Source: Streptococcus infantis (GTDB taxonomy: Bacteria; Bacillota; Bacilli; Lactobacillales; Streptococcaceae). Taken from it: DNA of 64,000 nt. The notes beneath the pieces are model-generated. The model ran no database searches. It was given only the letters and a program-made list of their open reading frames with translations, and was not told the DNA's origin. The DNA lies in the NCBI RefSeq assembly GCF_019929665.1, contig NZ_JAHZPZ010000002.1:186001-250000 (forward strand), in the 5' to 3' direction. Numbering within the stretch: the stretch's first letter is position 1; every line of letters starts with the position of its first letter. A program made the translations under genes and the position numbers. Positions 40,156 through 49,076 of the stretch are shown here, in pieces.

Positions 40156-41201
40156 TATTTAAACTGTTCTGAGAAGCGGACATCTCCTTGGTAGAATCCA
40201 CGGATATCGTTGATTCCGTAGCGAAGCATAGCGACACGCTCTTGACCAAGACCAAAGGCAAAGCCAGAGTAAACAGTTGCATCGATACCACTCATCTCAA
40301 GGACACGTGGGTGAACCATACCGGCACCCATAATCTCGATCCAACCAGTTTTCTTACATACGTTACAGCCGGCTCCTCCACACTTGAAGCATGAAACATC
40401 CACCTCAACAGAAGGCTCAGTGAACGGGAAGTAAGATGGACGCAAACGGATTTGACGCTCTTCACCAAACATTTTTTGGACAATCAACTGAAGCGTTCCT
40501 TGAAGGTCAGCCATAGAGATGTTTTTCCCAACAACCAAGCCTTCGATTTGATGGAATTGGTGACTGTGGGTCGCATCGTCTGTATCACGACGGAATACAC
40601 GTCCTGGTGAGATCATCTTCAAAGGACCTTTAGAAAAATCATGGGCGTCCATAGCACGCGCCTGAACTGGAGACGTGTGGGTACGGAGCAAGATTTCTTC
40701 TGTGATGTAGAAAGTGTCCTGCATATCACGAGCTGGGTGATCTTTTGGAAGGTTCATACGTTCAAAGTTGTAGTAGTCTTGCTCCACTTCAAAACCATCC
40801 ACGACTTGGTAACCCATACCGATGAAGATATCTTCGATTTCTTCACTGGTTTGTGTAAGGACGTGACGGTGACCTGTCGCAACTGGACGACCTGGGAGAG
40901 TCACATCAATACTCTCACTTGCTAGTTGAGCTGCGACTTTCTTTTCTTCCAAGAGCTTAGCTGATTCTTCAAATGCAGCTGTCAAAATATCACGCGCTTC
41001 ATTGACGTGTTTTCCGATAATTGGACGCATTTCTGCAGAAACGTCTTTCATCCCTTTAAGAATTTCAGTCAGGGAACCTTTTTTACCAAGGACAGAGACG
41101 CGCAATTCTTGCAGCTCTTTTTTATTTTCAGCAGAAATCTGCTTCAAGCTAGCTAGCGTTTCTTCACGAAGCGCTTTTAATTGTTCTTCAATAGTTGACA
41201 T
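40155..41201 (-). CDS. pheS: Phenylalanyl-tRNA synthetase alpha subunit
   Basis: This class II catalytic subunit has an N-terminal coiled coil (about residues 1-85), motif 2 [19 protein letters not shown] near 205 and motif 3 [14 protein letters not shown] near 315. GTDRVSF-type [14 protein letters not shown] near 250 forms the phenylalanine pocket. The frame runs to 41342 through the T-box, but GGAGG directly precedes the ATG at 41201 ([10 protein letters not shown]), giving 348 aa, the usual length. It is first in its operon. Confidence 0.97.
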   Translation of the reverse strand: MSTIEEQLKALREETLASLKQISAENKKELQELRVSVLGKKGSLTEILKGMKDVSAEMRPIIGKHVNEARDILTAAFEESAKLLEEKKVAAQLASESIDVTLPGRPVATGHRHVLTQTSEEIEDIFIGMGYQVVDGFEVEQDYYNFERMNLPKDHPARDMQDTFYITEEILLRTHTSPVQARAMDAHDFSKGPLKMISPGRVFRRDTDDATHSHQFHQIEGLVVGKNISMADLQGTLQLIVQKMFGEERQIRLRPSYFPFTEPSVEVDVSCFKCGGAGCNVCKKTGWIEIMGAGMVHPRVLEMSGIDATVYSGFAFGLGQERVAMLRYGINDIRGFYQGDVRFSEQFK

Positions 41202-41229
41202 AATTCCTCCATCAGTCTCTCGTAGATAA

Positions 41230-41430
41230 AAAGAAAACCACATGCCAAAAACTCCACACTCGGAGCGTTGACACGCGGTACCATCCGTTTTTATCTGACA
41301 AGTCAGACCTTTATTTCTGAATCCATAGGCAAGTGAATTCACCCAGCTTTCATATAGAGAGCTTTCAGTCGCGGCTCTCCTCCCTGATATACTTCCCCTG
41401 AGATACTAGTCTTGCAGATTCCTATTTAAT
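41230..41430 (-). promoter_or_regulatory. T-box riboswitch (phenylalanine) of pheS-GNAT-pheT
   Basis: On the minus strand the leader contains TGGTACCGCG (41274-41283), the T-box sequence that pairs with the tRNA acceptor end. It is followed by the terminator stem CTCC-GAGTGT-GGAG and a TTTTT run (about 41246-41265). In the upstream stem GGTGAATTCACT carries TTC (41335-41337), a Phe codon, at the specifier position and followed by A. Uncharged tRNA-Phe would therefore allow readthrough. A weak promoter (TTGAAA, 17 bp, TAATTA) lies near 41425-41455. Limits are approximate. Confidence 0.9.
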
Positions 41431-41479
41431 TATTATTCATTTTATCAAATTTCAAGTATTCTTGCAAGATATTTTGCGA

Positions 41480-42196
41480 CTAATCAACATAGTCCCCACC
41501 TTCAAAGCCGTAATACTCTTCCAAGCTGAGACCACTTGCAGCGATGTCCTTGGCTTCTTTTCCGACGTAGCGAAGGTGCCATTCCTCAGCCATATAGCCT
41601 GTTTCTTTTTCCTTACCTTTGAGATAACGAACGACGAAGCCATAATCTGCAGCATGGTCCAATAGCCATTGAGCAGCCTTTTCTTCAGTCACTAAATCTC
41701 CATTTGTTCCAATTAGGTCAAAGGCAAGGCCAGTTTGGTGTTCACTATATCCAGGTCGTGCAGAATAGCGGTCAGCCTCTGCCTTTCCGTCTTGGTTGAC
41801 ATAGTCCTGATAAAGTTGAGTTTGAGTTTCATAACTTCTGAAGCCACTATACTGGTCACTAATTGGGAAACCAGCTTCTTTCATAGCAGCAATCAGTTTC
41901 AATAGCTCCTCTTTAGCTATTGGATTTTCTCCAGGATTGTAGTCTTTTGACAAGGGATAGTGTTTATTAGCGATGACAATCTCATCGTATTTCCCTTGAA
42001 TACTGTAGTATCCCCCTTTATTGACTACTTCTGCCTTTTTCTGACTGGCTTCCTGAGATTTACTTCCGACTGTACCTTCTTGGATTGTTTTCTCTTCAAT
42101 TGCAGCAGTTGTTTCTGAATTTGCTGGTTTTTCTTGCGAACAAGCTGCCAATGTCAAGGCTAGCAATCCTGATAATACAAGGTATCTTTTTTTCAT
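41480..42196 (-). CDS. ldcB: L,D-carboxypeptidase LdcB/DacB lipoprotein (VanY family)
   Basis: The signal peptide ends in the lipobox LAAC (Cys about residue 19), followed by a Glu/Thr/Lys-rich linker and a VanY-type zinc peptidase domain: SGFRSYETQ near 115, GYSEHQTGLAFDL near 145 with the zinc His and Asp, and EEWHLRYVG near 207. LdcB removes the last D-Ala from tetrapeptide stems and is needed for normal division in pneumococcus. It acts on the outer face of the membrane. It is 4 nt from the HIT gene on the same strand. Confidence 0.92.
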   Translation of the reverse strand: MKKRYLVLSGLLALTLAACSQEKPANSETTAAIEEKTIQEGTVGSKSQEASQKKAEVVNKGGYYSIQGKYDEIVIANKHYPLSKDYNPGENPIAKEELLKLIAAMKEAGFPISDQYSGFRSYETQTQLYQDYVNQDGKAEADRYSARPGYSEHQTGLAFDLIGTNGDLVTEEKAAQWLLDHAADYGFVVRYLKGKEKETGYMAEEWHLRYVGKEAKDIAASGLSLEEYYGFEGGDYVD

Positions 42197-42199
42197 TGT

Positions 42200-42670
42200 T
42201 TATCCTTTCATTTCTATCATTTGGTCCAAAGTTTCAGATAAGGTTTCAACCAAACCTTCTAATTTGCTTCCCTTAACCTGATATTCTTCAGCGACCATTT
42301 CTTCCCAAGGAACCCACCAAACTGGACCACGACCATTAAGACCGTGTCCCTTCATATCACCCTCTCGTCTCGGAAAAATATGCCAGTGGGCATGTGCATC
42401 ACCGTTTCCCAACAACTCTACATTCATCTTTTGAGCAGAAAAGGCCTTAGAGACAACTTCCTCAACCAGACTCATTTCTTCTAAAAAGCGGAGTTTGACA
42501 GTTGGATGTAGATGATGTAATTCTGTAACATGTTCCTTGGCTAGGAATAGAGTGTAGCCTTCAAAATACTGGTGGTCTCCGATGACAACATAGCCTGTTT
42601 CCAGTTCTTTCACAAAGTAGGGATTATCCCCTGACTTTATCAATTCAATTCGTTGGCAAATCAAGCACAT
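42200..42670 (-). CDS. HIT family nucleotide hydrolase
   Basis: The histidine-triad motif is HAHWHIFPR near residue 97, preceded by FLAKEHVTELHHL near 47, typical of HIT/Hint hydrolases that cleave nucleoside phosphoramidates or dinucleotide polyphosphates. CLICQRIE at the N-terminus may bind zinc with a later His. The frame runs to 42724, but family alignment and GGTGGAC support the ATG at 42670 (156 aa), which overlaps the peptidase stop. Confidence 0.85.
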   Translation of the reverse strand: MCLICQRIELIKSGDNPYFVKELETGYVVIGDHQYFEGYTLFLAKEHVTELHHLHPTVKLRFLEEMSLVEEVVSKAFSAQKMNVELLGNGDAHAHWHIFPRREGDMKGHGLNGRGPVWWVPWEEMVAEEYQVKGSKLEGLVETLSETLDQMIEMKG

Positions 42671-42671
42671 C

Positions 42672-43709
42672 TTAGTCCACCAACTCACTCTTAAGATAAG
42701 CGTCCACCATACGCTCAGTAGCAACTACAGAATCGATATGAGTACGCTCGTAAGAGTGACTAGACTCAATACCAGCTCCGAGAAGGGCGTGTTTGACTTC
42801 TGCTCCAGCTGACATAGCTGCAGAAGCATCCGAACCATAAAATGGATAGATATCGAGTTTAAATGGAATATCCTGCTCTTTTGCCAAGGCAACCAGATGT
42901 TGACGGAATTCATAGTGGTAAGGACCTGAAGCATCTTTGACACAGATAGATACTGTGTACTCATCCGTCTGCTGGTCATCTCCCATTGCTCCCATATCTA
43001 CTGCTAGATATTCAACAACTTGACTTGGGATATTTGAGTTAGCACCATGCCCCACTTCTTCAAAGACCGAGAAGGCAAAATGCGTAGTGACAGGAAGTTC
43101 AATTCCTTCTTCCTTATAGGTTTTAAGGAGATTTAGAAGGATAGCTGCACTGACCTTATCATCCAAATGACGCGATTTGATAAAGCCTGTCTCAGTTACG
43201 ACAGTTCGTGGGTCAAAGCTGATAAAGTCACCAACCTCAATACCAAGTGCGCGTGTTTCTTTTTCATTGGTCACTTTTTCATCCAAACGCACTTCCATAT
43301 TGTCCTGCGTGCGTTCAGCAGTGCCAGCGTCTTTGTATACATGACAAGAAGTCTGGTGGATCAAAATGGTACCTGAAATAGTCTTACCTGTACTAGCCAC
43401 ATGAACTGTACAGTTTTCTCCTTCAATCATATTCCAAGGGTAGCCACCGATACGGTCCATTTTAAGACGACCATCTGGTTTAACAGCGCGAACGATAGCT
43501 CCCAAGGTATCCACATGAGCGGTCACATAACGCTGTTGCTCGTCATTTTTACCTTTGACAGTAACATTGACACCACCTTTGGCAGTACGGATTGGTTGAT
43601 AACCTAGTTTTTCAAGAGTCTCAACCAAATAATTCGTAATCTCACGTGTGAAACCAGTTGGTGATGCGATAGCAGTTAGTTCTTTGATATATTCTACAGT
43701 TTGATTCAT
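42672..43709 (-). CDS. pepA: M42 family metallopeptidase (glutamyl aminopeptidase-like)
   Basis: This 345-aa two-zinc aminopeptidase has AHVDTLGAIV near residue 65 with the first metal ligands, FISFDPRT and DDKVSAAILLN near 175, the catalytic Glu in FSVFEEVGHGA near 215, and HTDIS-like SSHSYERTHID near 318. PepA/FrvX/YsdC enzymes remove N-terminal residues from peptides in the cytoplasm and are part of amino-acid supply from imported peptides. The gene heads a run with HIT and ldcB. Confidence 0.9.
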   Translation of the reverse strand: MNQTVEYIKELTAIASPTGFTREITNYLVETLEKLGYQPIRTAKGGVNVTVKGKNDEQQRYVTAHVDTLGAIVRAVKPDGRLKMDRIGGYPWNMIEGENCTVHVASTGKTISGTILIHQTSCHVYKDAGTAERTQDNMEVRLDEKVTNEKETRALGIEVGDFISFDPRTVVTETGFIKSRHLDDKVSAAILLNLLKTYKEEGIELPVTTHFAFSVFEEVGHGANSNIPSQVVEYLAVDMGAMGDDQQTDEYTVSICVKDASGPYHYEFRQHLVALAKEQDIPFKLDIYPFYGSDASAAMSAGAEVKHALLGAGIESSHSYERTHIDSVVATERMVDAYLKSELVD

Positions 43710-43780
43710 TTCTTCACCTCTTCCTAATATTATATCACTTTTCCCATTTTAGTATGTGTAAAAAGGAAAACGAATATACT

Positions 43781-43809
43781 TTGATTGCGAAAGTATTTTA
43801 TGATATAAT
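43781..43809 (+). promoter_or_regulatory. Promoter of the DUF1307 lipoprotein gene
   Basis: TTGATT (43781-43786), a 17-bp spacer and TATAAT (43804-43809) preceded by TGA, giving an extended -10; the ATG follows about 31 nt later with AAAGGA as ribosome site. Confidence 0.7.
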
Positions 43810-43840
43810 GAAAAAAGTTCTTATGATGAAAGGAAAAAAT

Positions 43841-44377
43841 ATGAACAGATATTTCAAAATGACGCTTCTCTTAGCCTTACCGTTGGCATTCTTATTGGGA
43901 TGTTCTAAACAATCATCAACAACTTCTAACTCCTCAAAAGCAGAAACAACTGAGGTAAAAACTACTGAAGTTGAAACAACTGAAAAGAAATCCGAACTAA
44001 AAACTGTTACTTTTGTAAATGATACTCGTACTGGCCTTAATTCTACTTTAACCTACACTGTAGATGGAGACAAAGTATTGAAACAATCGGGTCATAATGT
44101 TTATGATCCAGAAGCTCTCGACACTACTGCTGAGACTCTTAAAGCATTCATTGAGGAAACCTATAAAGGATATCAAGGCCTAAAAGGTGTTACTCATAGC
44201 ATTGAAATCAAAGATGGAAAGGTCGTTCAAGATGCTGAAGTTGACTATACAGTCGCAAGTCTTGACGAACTTAGAAAAGCAAGGCCAGAAGAATACTCAG
44301 GCATTGGTAACCATATTAGCCTTACTGCTTCTAAGAAAATGTTAAAAGATCTTGGATTTACAGAAAAAACTAACTAA
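43841..44377 (+). CDS. DUF1307/YehR-like lipoprotein
   Basis: From the ATG at 43841 (after AAAGGAAAAAAT; the frame opens at 43754) the 178-aa protein has a signal peptide with lipobox LLGC, a Thr/Glu/Ser-rich linker and a compact domain typical of YehR/DUF1307 lipoproteins: TLTYTVDGDKVLKQS near 75 and YKGYQGLKGVTHSIEIKDGK near 105. The function is unknown. It is a single plus-strand gene with its own promoter and a terminator shared with brnQ. Confidence 0.82.
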   Translation: MNRYFKMTLLLALPLAFLLGCSKQSSTTSNSSKAETTEVKTTEVETTEKKSELKTVTFVNDTRTGLNSTLTYTVDGDKVLKQSGHNVYDPEALDTTAETLKAFIEETYKGYQGLKGVTHSIEIKDGKVVQDAEVDYTVASLDELRKARPEEYSGIGNHISLTASKKMLKDLGFTEKTN

Positions 44378-44387
44378 GAGTAATTGA

Positions 44388-44417
44388 AAAAACCTTGGCA
44401 TAAGCCAAGATTTTTTT
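44388..44417. terminator. Bidirectional terminator between the lipoprotein gene and brnQ
   Basis: AAACCTTGGC-ATAA-GCCAAGATTTTTTTT has A-runs and T-runs on the two sides and ends against the brnQ stop. Confidence 0.85.
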
Positions 44418-45742
44418 TATTCCATCTCAAAAGCTTCACTCTTTTGCTTATTTGGAAGAACAAGGGAAAGTAAAATCCCAATAATCGCTGGTACTAACCA
44501 TGGCAATGAAGCCTTAGCAAATGGTAGAGCATTCACAATGTTGGCAAGGAAGGTCACTTCAAATGAACTTCCCAAGACACTAGCTACGGCAATAGCTGTA
44601 ACAAGACCCATCGTCAATTGCATGCCTGGTTTTGAAAGTGGTACAAATTTGTTCACAATCACAATCATAACAATCACAATGGTAATTGGATACAAGATAA
44701 CTAGGACAGGGATAGAATATTTGATGATTGCATCAAGACCGAGGTTGGCAATTGCAAACCCAATCAAGGTAAAGACAGTCGCATAAACCTTATAGCTGAG
44801 TTGTGGGAAACGTCCGTTAAAGAATTCAGCAGTTGAAACAATCAAACCTACAGTCGTTGTGAAACAAGTTACTGTTACCATGGCTGCTAGGAATAATTGA
44901 GCTGTTGAACCAAAGATTTCTTGGGTCGCTTGTGACAAGATATAAACCCCTGGAGTTCCACCCTTCATCGCTTCTTCTGTCATCGGGAAGTGATTTCCAA
45001 GGAAACCTAGGCCAATGTATAGAGCACTAAAGCCAAGCGCTACGACAATTCCGACTACCCAAATGGTTGAGATGTACTCTTTTTTACTCGAAAATCCAAG
45101 CTGTTTCAAGGTTTCAACCGCGATTACACTAAAGGCAACAGATGCGAGAGCATCTAGAGTATTATATCCTTCAAGGAATCCTGCTCCAAATGCTGAAGCT
45201 TGATAAGCTGCTGTAGCTGCTTGTGGAGCATTTCCACCATATTTGAGGGCTCCAAGGATTACCAAGATGATAATTAAGAGGGCAAAAACTGGAGTCAAAA
45301 CACGGCCGATACGATCCAAAATCTTTGAAGGATTAAGCGCGATTAAGTATGCTGCAACAAAGTAGATAAGGGTAAAGACAATCAAGCCTAGACCTTTGTC
45401 AGCATCTGCCAAGAGGGGACTAATCCCTACTGCATAAGAAGTTGTTGCAGTACGTGGAATAGCAAAGAATGGACCAATCGACAAGTACAAAACTGCTAGA
45501 TAAATCGTTGCAAACCAAGGGGAAATCTTTGTAGAAATCTCATAGATATATCCCTTAGGATTTAAGGTCCCGATGATCAAGGTCAAGACGGCAAGTCCGA
45601 CACCTGAAAGTACAAATCCTGCAATGGCAGGGAGAAAGTGTTCCCCAGATTGAGCACCTAGGGTAGGGGGGAAAATCAAATTACCCGCACCAAAAAATAT
45701 TCCAAACAGGAGTAATCCCGTTAAAGCACCTTTTTTAGCCAT
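44417..45742 (-). CDS. brnQ: Branched-chain amino acid transporter BrnQ
   Basis: This 441-aa LIVCS-family carrier has about 12 membrane helices. The first segment GLLLFGIFFGAGNLIFPP with the conserved Na-site motif and GGTPGVYILSQ near residue 260 identify it. It imports Leu, Ile and Val with sodium or protons. It is monocistronic, with AAGGAG before the start. No T-box or clear CodY site was recognised in the 165-nt upstream gap, which also holds the terminator of the rhodanese gene. Confidence 0.94.
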   Translation of the reverse strand: MAKKGALTGLLLFGIFFGAGNLIFPPTLGAQSGEHFLPAIAGFVLSGVGLAVLTLIIGTLNPKGYIYEISTKISPWFATIYLAVLYLSIGPFFAIPRTATTSYAVGISPLLADADKGLGLIVFTLIYFVAAYLIALNPSKILDRIGRVLTPVFALLIIILVILGALKYGGNAPQAATAAYQASAFGAGFLEGYNTLDALASVAFSVIAVETLKQLGFSSKKEYISTIWVVGIVVALGFSALYIGLGFLGNHFPMTEEAMKGGTPGVYILSQATQEIFGSTAQLFLAAMVTVTCFTTTVGLIVSTAEFFNGRFPQLSYKVYATVFTLIGFAIANLGLDAIIKYSIPVLVILYPITIVIVMIVIVNKFVPLSKPGMQLTMGLVTAIAVASVLGSSFEVTFLANIVNALPFAKASLPWLVPAIIGILLSLVLPNKQKSEAFEME

Positions 45743-45859
45743 AAACTCTCCTTATAAAAAATAAAATACTTTCTTAGTATAACATGATTAAAGGCTTGAA
45801 AAGGCTATCTCGAAATAATTTTAAAATGTTTTCAATTTTCTGATTTTTAGAGTAAATAA

Positions 45860-45906
45860 ACTCCCTTTAAAACCTTTCTTATTTTCGGTCTTAAAGGGAG
45901 TTTTTT
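45860..45906 (-). terminator. Terminator after the rhodanese gene
   Basis: AAACTCCCTTTAA and TTAAAGGGAGTTT pair as a 13-bp stem around a loop of about 20 nt. The A/T flanks allow function in either direction; it follows the rhodanese stop directly. Confidence 0.75.
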
Positions 45907-45907
45907 C

Positions 45908-46189
45908 TTATTCTAAGGCATCCATGCCACCTTGGACATTGATAACCTCATATCCTTGTTCTGCTAAAAATTGACAAGCGCGTGCTGAACGCATTCCTGA
46001 TTTACAAATCACATAGTAAAGATTATCCTTATCTAGTTGTTTATAAGTATCAGCTAATTGGCTGAGAGGTAAATTACGAGCACCTTCTAAATGAAGAGTC
46101 TCAAATTCCTCTACTTCTCTCACATCTAATACAGAAAGCGACTCTTTCTGGTATAGTTGGTAAAAATCATTAAAAGTAATTTCTTTCAT
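45908..46189 (-). CDS. Rhodanese-like domain protein
   Basis: This 93-aa single-domain rhodanese has the active Cys in YVICKSGMRSARA near residue 60 and LDVREVEEFETLHLEGARNLP near 20. Such proteins transfer or carry sulfur as a persulfide; the acceptor is unknown. It overlaps the UDG-like gene by 4 nt (ATGA-type), so they are coupled, but no shared function is known. Confidence 0.9.
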   Translation of the reverse strand: MKEITFNDFYQLYQKESLSVLDVREVEEFETLHLEGARNLPLSQLADTYKQLDKDNLYYVICKSGMRSARACQFLAEQGYEVINVQGGMDALE

Positions 46190-46776
46190 TTTTCTTCTCC
46201 GAGAATTTTTTGAATTCTTTCTTTCAAGTCAGGCAAAACATCTGCTTCAAACCAAGGATTTTTTTTCATCCAGATTTGGTTCCGAGGTGACGGGTGCACC
46301 AAAGGGTAATAATCTGGCAAATAATCCTTAAAGCGATGCACACGGTCTGTTACCTTGCCACTGACTTTCTCATGCAGATAGTAGGACTGGGCATACTGCC
46401 CAATCAAGAGCGTCAATTGAATATCTGGTAATTCTTTCAAAAGTTTAGGGTGCCACTTTTCTGCAAATCCAGGTCTAGGCGGTAAGTCACCGGATTTTCC
46501 ATGCCCTGGAAAATAGAAATCCATAGGCATGACTGCAAAATAACCTGAATTATAAAAAGTATCCTCATCCACACCCAACCAGTCTCGCAAGCGGTCGCCA
46601 CTTTTATCCTTCCAGTAAAGTCCTGCTTCTTGGGTTTTGAGACCAGGTGCCTGCCCAATGATATTGATACGAGCAGTTTTTGGAGCAGCAAAGAGAGGTT
46701 CGATTCCTCGCTCAGTATAGTGTTGATTTTGTGGATCAGCCATGATGGCTTGTTTGATTCTTTCGATTTGAGACAT
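46186..46776 (-). CDS. Uracil-DNA glycosylase superfamily protein
   Basis: This 196-aa UDG-fold protein has motif 1 IIGQAPGLKTQ near residue 39 and motif 2 VHPSPRNQIW near 158. The N-terminal cysteines of the iron-sulfur family 4/5 enzymes are absent, so it belongs to the cysteine-free, family-5-like group common in lactic acid bacteria. Base-excision repair is a reasonable inference; substrate preference is not known. It is transcribed ahead of the rhodanese gene. Confidence 0.82.
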   Translation of the reverse strand: MSQIERIKQAIMADPQNQHYTERGIEPLFAAPKTARINIIGQAPGLKTQEAGLYWKDKSGDRLRDWLGVDEDTFYNSGYFAVMPMDFYFPGHGKSGDLPPRPGFAEKWHPKLLKELPDIQLTLLIGQYAQSYYLHEKVSGKVTDRVHRFKDYLPDYYPLVHPSPRNQIWMKKNPWFEADVLPDLKERIQKILGEEK

Positions 46777-46829
46777 CTACTCTCCCTCCAAAAAGAAGTC
46801 TAAGCATAAAATCTCAGACTTCTATAGCA

Positions 46830-48230
46830 TTATTTGATCAATTCATAGATAGCTTCAGCGTAGATGGCTGCTGCACGGAAGAGATCGTCCAAGGCGATAA
46901 ATTCGTTGGCTTGGTGCATGGTATCAATAGAGTCTGGGAACATAGCACCATAGGCTACACCACGTTCTAAGAGACGTCCGAAAGTTCCTCCACCGATGAC
47001 TTGTTCATGCCCTTGAAGACCTGTTTGTTTTTCATACACGCTCAACAAGGTTTGTACAAGTGGATCTTCCATTGGTACATAGTGAGGTGTGTGACCATGT
47101 TCTGATAAGCTAACAGATACAACTGGCAAGCTTTCAAGAACTGACTTGATTTGCTCTGGACTTGTTCCTTTTGGATAACGGAAGTTAAGGGCAATGGTAT
47201 TGTCAGCACTTGTTTCATCAAAGCGGAAGACACCAGCATTCATAGAAAGGGCACCCATCTTTTCATCCACATGAGCCACTTTCATGTTTTTGCCTTCATG
47301 GTCATTTAAAAGAATCTTACCAGCAATGTCAAGGAAGTCTTTTGCAGGTCCTTCAAAGACAAACTGGCTGAGGAAGAGAGCAAGGTAAGTCGCACCATTG
47401 ACACCTGAAGCAGGCATAGCACCATGGGCAGATTTACCGATAATTGTGACTTTGTACTTGCCGTTCTCTTCTTGAATGTCTCCTATAAGCTTGTGCTCTG
47501 CAACAAAGGCATCTAGTTTCGCTGGCAAATCAGCCAAGTCACCTGAAACGACTGCTGTTGCTGATTCTGGCACCATGTTTTCACGCAAACCACCTGTGAA
47601 GCTGTGAAGACGGGCTGCACCTTTGTTTTCACCAGCAAAGTGGAGGTATTCAGTGATATTTCCTTTTTCACCATTGATGATAGGGAATTCAGCATCTGGA
47701 GAGAAACCAAAGTCTGGTTTTGCTAGTCCTACATGTTCAAAATAGTAGTCCATATCTGCCCAACCTGATTCTTCATCAGTTCCGACGATAAAGCGAACTT
47801 TTTTAGAAGTTGGAAGTCCCAATTCTTTGATGATTTTCAAACCATAGTAACATGCTGTTGTTGGTCCCTTATCATCAGAAGCACCACGCGCATAGAGACG
47901 ACCATCCTTGATGGTTGGAGTATAAGGATCAGTGTCCCATCCGCTACCTGCTGGCACTACGTCCATGTGGGCAAAGATTCCGAGAACTTCTTCCCCTTCA
48001 CCAAACTCGAAATGTCCTGCATAGTTGTCGACATTTTTTGTTGGGTAACCATCACGGTCTGCGATTTCAAGGAATTTCTCCAAAGCTTTTACCGGACCAG
48101 GTCCAAAAGGATGCTGCGCATCTGCCTTACTGTCATCGCGTTCTGAGTTGATTTCCAAAAGGCTGAACAAGTCAGCCAAGAGGGCTTCTTTACGTTTTTC
48201 TACTTCTGCTGTAAAATCAATAACTGTCAT
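46830..48230 (-). CDS. pepV: Xaa-His dipeptidase PepV (M20 family)
   Basis: This 466-aa M20 zinc dipeptidase has GIFAHMDVVPAG near residue 85 with the first metal ligands, YARGASDDKGP near 112, the catalytic Glu in VGTDEESGWADM near 150, and the C-terminal GGTFGRL and FPDSIDTMHQANE near 430 with the last His. The 'lid' dimerisation-like insertion lies at about 185-385. PepV cleaves dipeptides with broad specificity in the cytoplasm. It follows the nitroreductase gene by 9 nt. Confidence 0.95.
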   Translation of the reverse strand: MTVIDFTAEVEKRKEALLADLFSLLEINSERDDSKADAQHPFGPGPVKALEKFLEIADRDGYPTKNVDNYAGHFEFGEGEEVLGIFAHMDVVPAGSGWDTDPYTPTIKDGRLYARGASDDKGPTTACYYGLKIIKELGLPTSKKVRFIVGTDEESGWADMDYYFEHVGLAKPDFGFSPDAEFPIINGEKGNITEYLHFAGENKGAARLHSFTGGLRENMVPESATAVVSGDLADLPAKLDAFVAEHKLIGDIQEENGKYKVTIIGKSAHGAMPASGVNGATYLALFLSQFVFEGPAKDFLDIAGKILLNDHEGKNMKVAHVDEKMGALSMNAGVFRFDETSADNTIALNFRYPKGTSPEQIKSVLESLPVVSVSLSEHGHTPHYVPMEDPLVQTLLSVYEKQTGLQGHEQVIGGGTFGRLLERGVAYGAMFPDSIDTMHQANEFIALDDLFRAAAIYAEAIYELIK

Positions 48231-48239
48231 TTTTACTTC

Positions 48240-48845
48240 CTATCTTTTTTCGATAATTTCATCTACTGGCAAGCGGTAGCTTGGTTCCAATTTCTCGTCT
48301 GTGTATCCTACTGTGATCAAAAGTTCTGGACGGAAGCGTTCTTCAATTTCCAAGACTTCATTGGCTTTTGATTTGTCAAAACCAAGGATAATGTTTGATC
48401 CGATTCCCTGGTCAGTCAATGCAAGGACTAAGTTCATCGCAACCAACCCTGCATTAAGGGCTAGGTAGTCACTGATTTGTTGTTCATTGTAACGCGCAAA
48501 CTCTGCTGGAAGATTTTTCATAAAGTACTGAAGTTGTTCTTCTGAGAAGTTCTTTGCTCCACCAACACGGGCAATCTTGCGAGCTCGTTTAGCTAGGTCA
48601 GTATCTGTAAACAAGGCAATGGTCACCGGTGCAGATGCTACTTGCTCAAAGTTTGAACCGTAAGCCAATTTTGCTAGTTCAGCATTTTTCTCACGGACTA
48701 CAACAAATTTCCAAGGTTGGATATTGTGAGCACTTGGTGCTAAAGTAGCAATCTCAATCGCTGTACGAACATCCTTTGGATCTACTGGCTTATCAATAAA
48801 TTGCTTTGTCGCATGACGTTTTTTATTTAACTCAAGAAATTTCAT
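48240..48845 (-). CDS. Nitroreductase family protein
   Basis: This 201-aa FMN-dependent oxidoreductase of the NfsA/FRP superfamily begins FLELNKKRHATKQF, with the FMN-phosphate Arg/Lys motif, and has APSAHNIQPWKFVVV near residue 35. It likely reduces nitroaromatics or quinones with NAD(P)H; the natural substrate is unknown. It is cotranscribed with pepV. The 230-nt gap upstream to 49077 contains the divergent promoters and nothing else that I recognise. Confidence 0.9.
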   Translation of the reverse strand: MKFLELNKKRHATKQFIDKPVDPKDVRTAIEIATLAPSAHNIQPWKFVVVREKNAELAKLAYGSNFEQVASAPVTIALFTDTDLAKRARKIARVGGAKNFSEEQLQYFMKNLPAEFARYNEQQISDYLALNAGLVAMNLVLALTDQGIGSNIILGFDKSKANEVLEIEERFRPELLITVGYTDEKLEPSYRLPVDEIIEKR

Positions 48846-49076
48846 AATTGATTTCCTTTTCTATTTCTACTGCTTCCATTTTACCACATTCTGAAAGAGC
48901 TTGCAGAGATTTTTCATTTGTGGCCTAAATTATCTTTTTCTTATCTGATTTAAATTTTAGATTACAAACTCAAACTGAAAATTATAATATTTTTCTATCA
49001 CTTCCATAAAAAATATATATTGGCTATTTGATTGATTGTCTGGTAAGCTAGATACCATTAAGTAAAGGAGACACAC

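Noticed and set aside
41202..41342. N-terminal extension of PheS
   Set aside because: The frame is open upstream, but the region is the T-box leader and GGAGG fixes the start at 41201.
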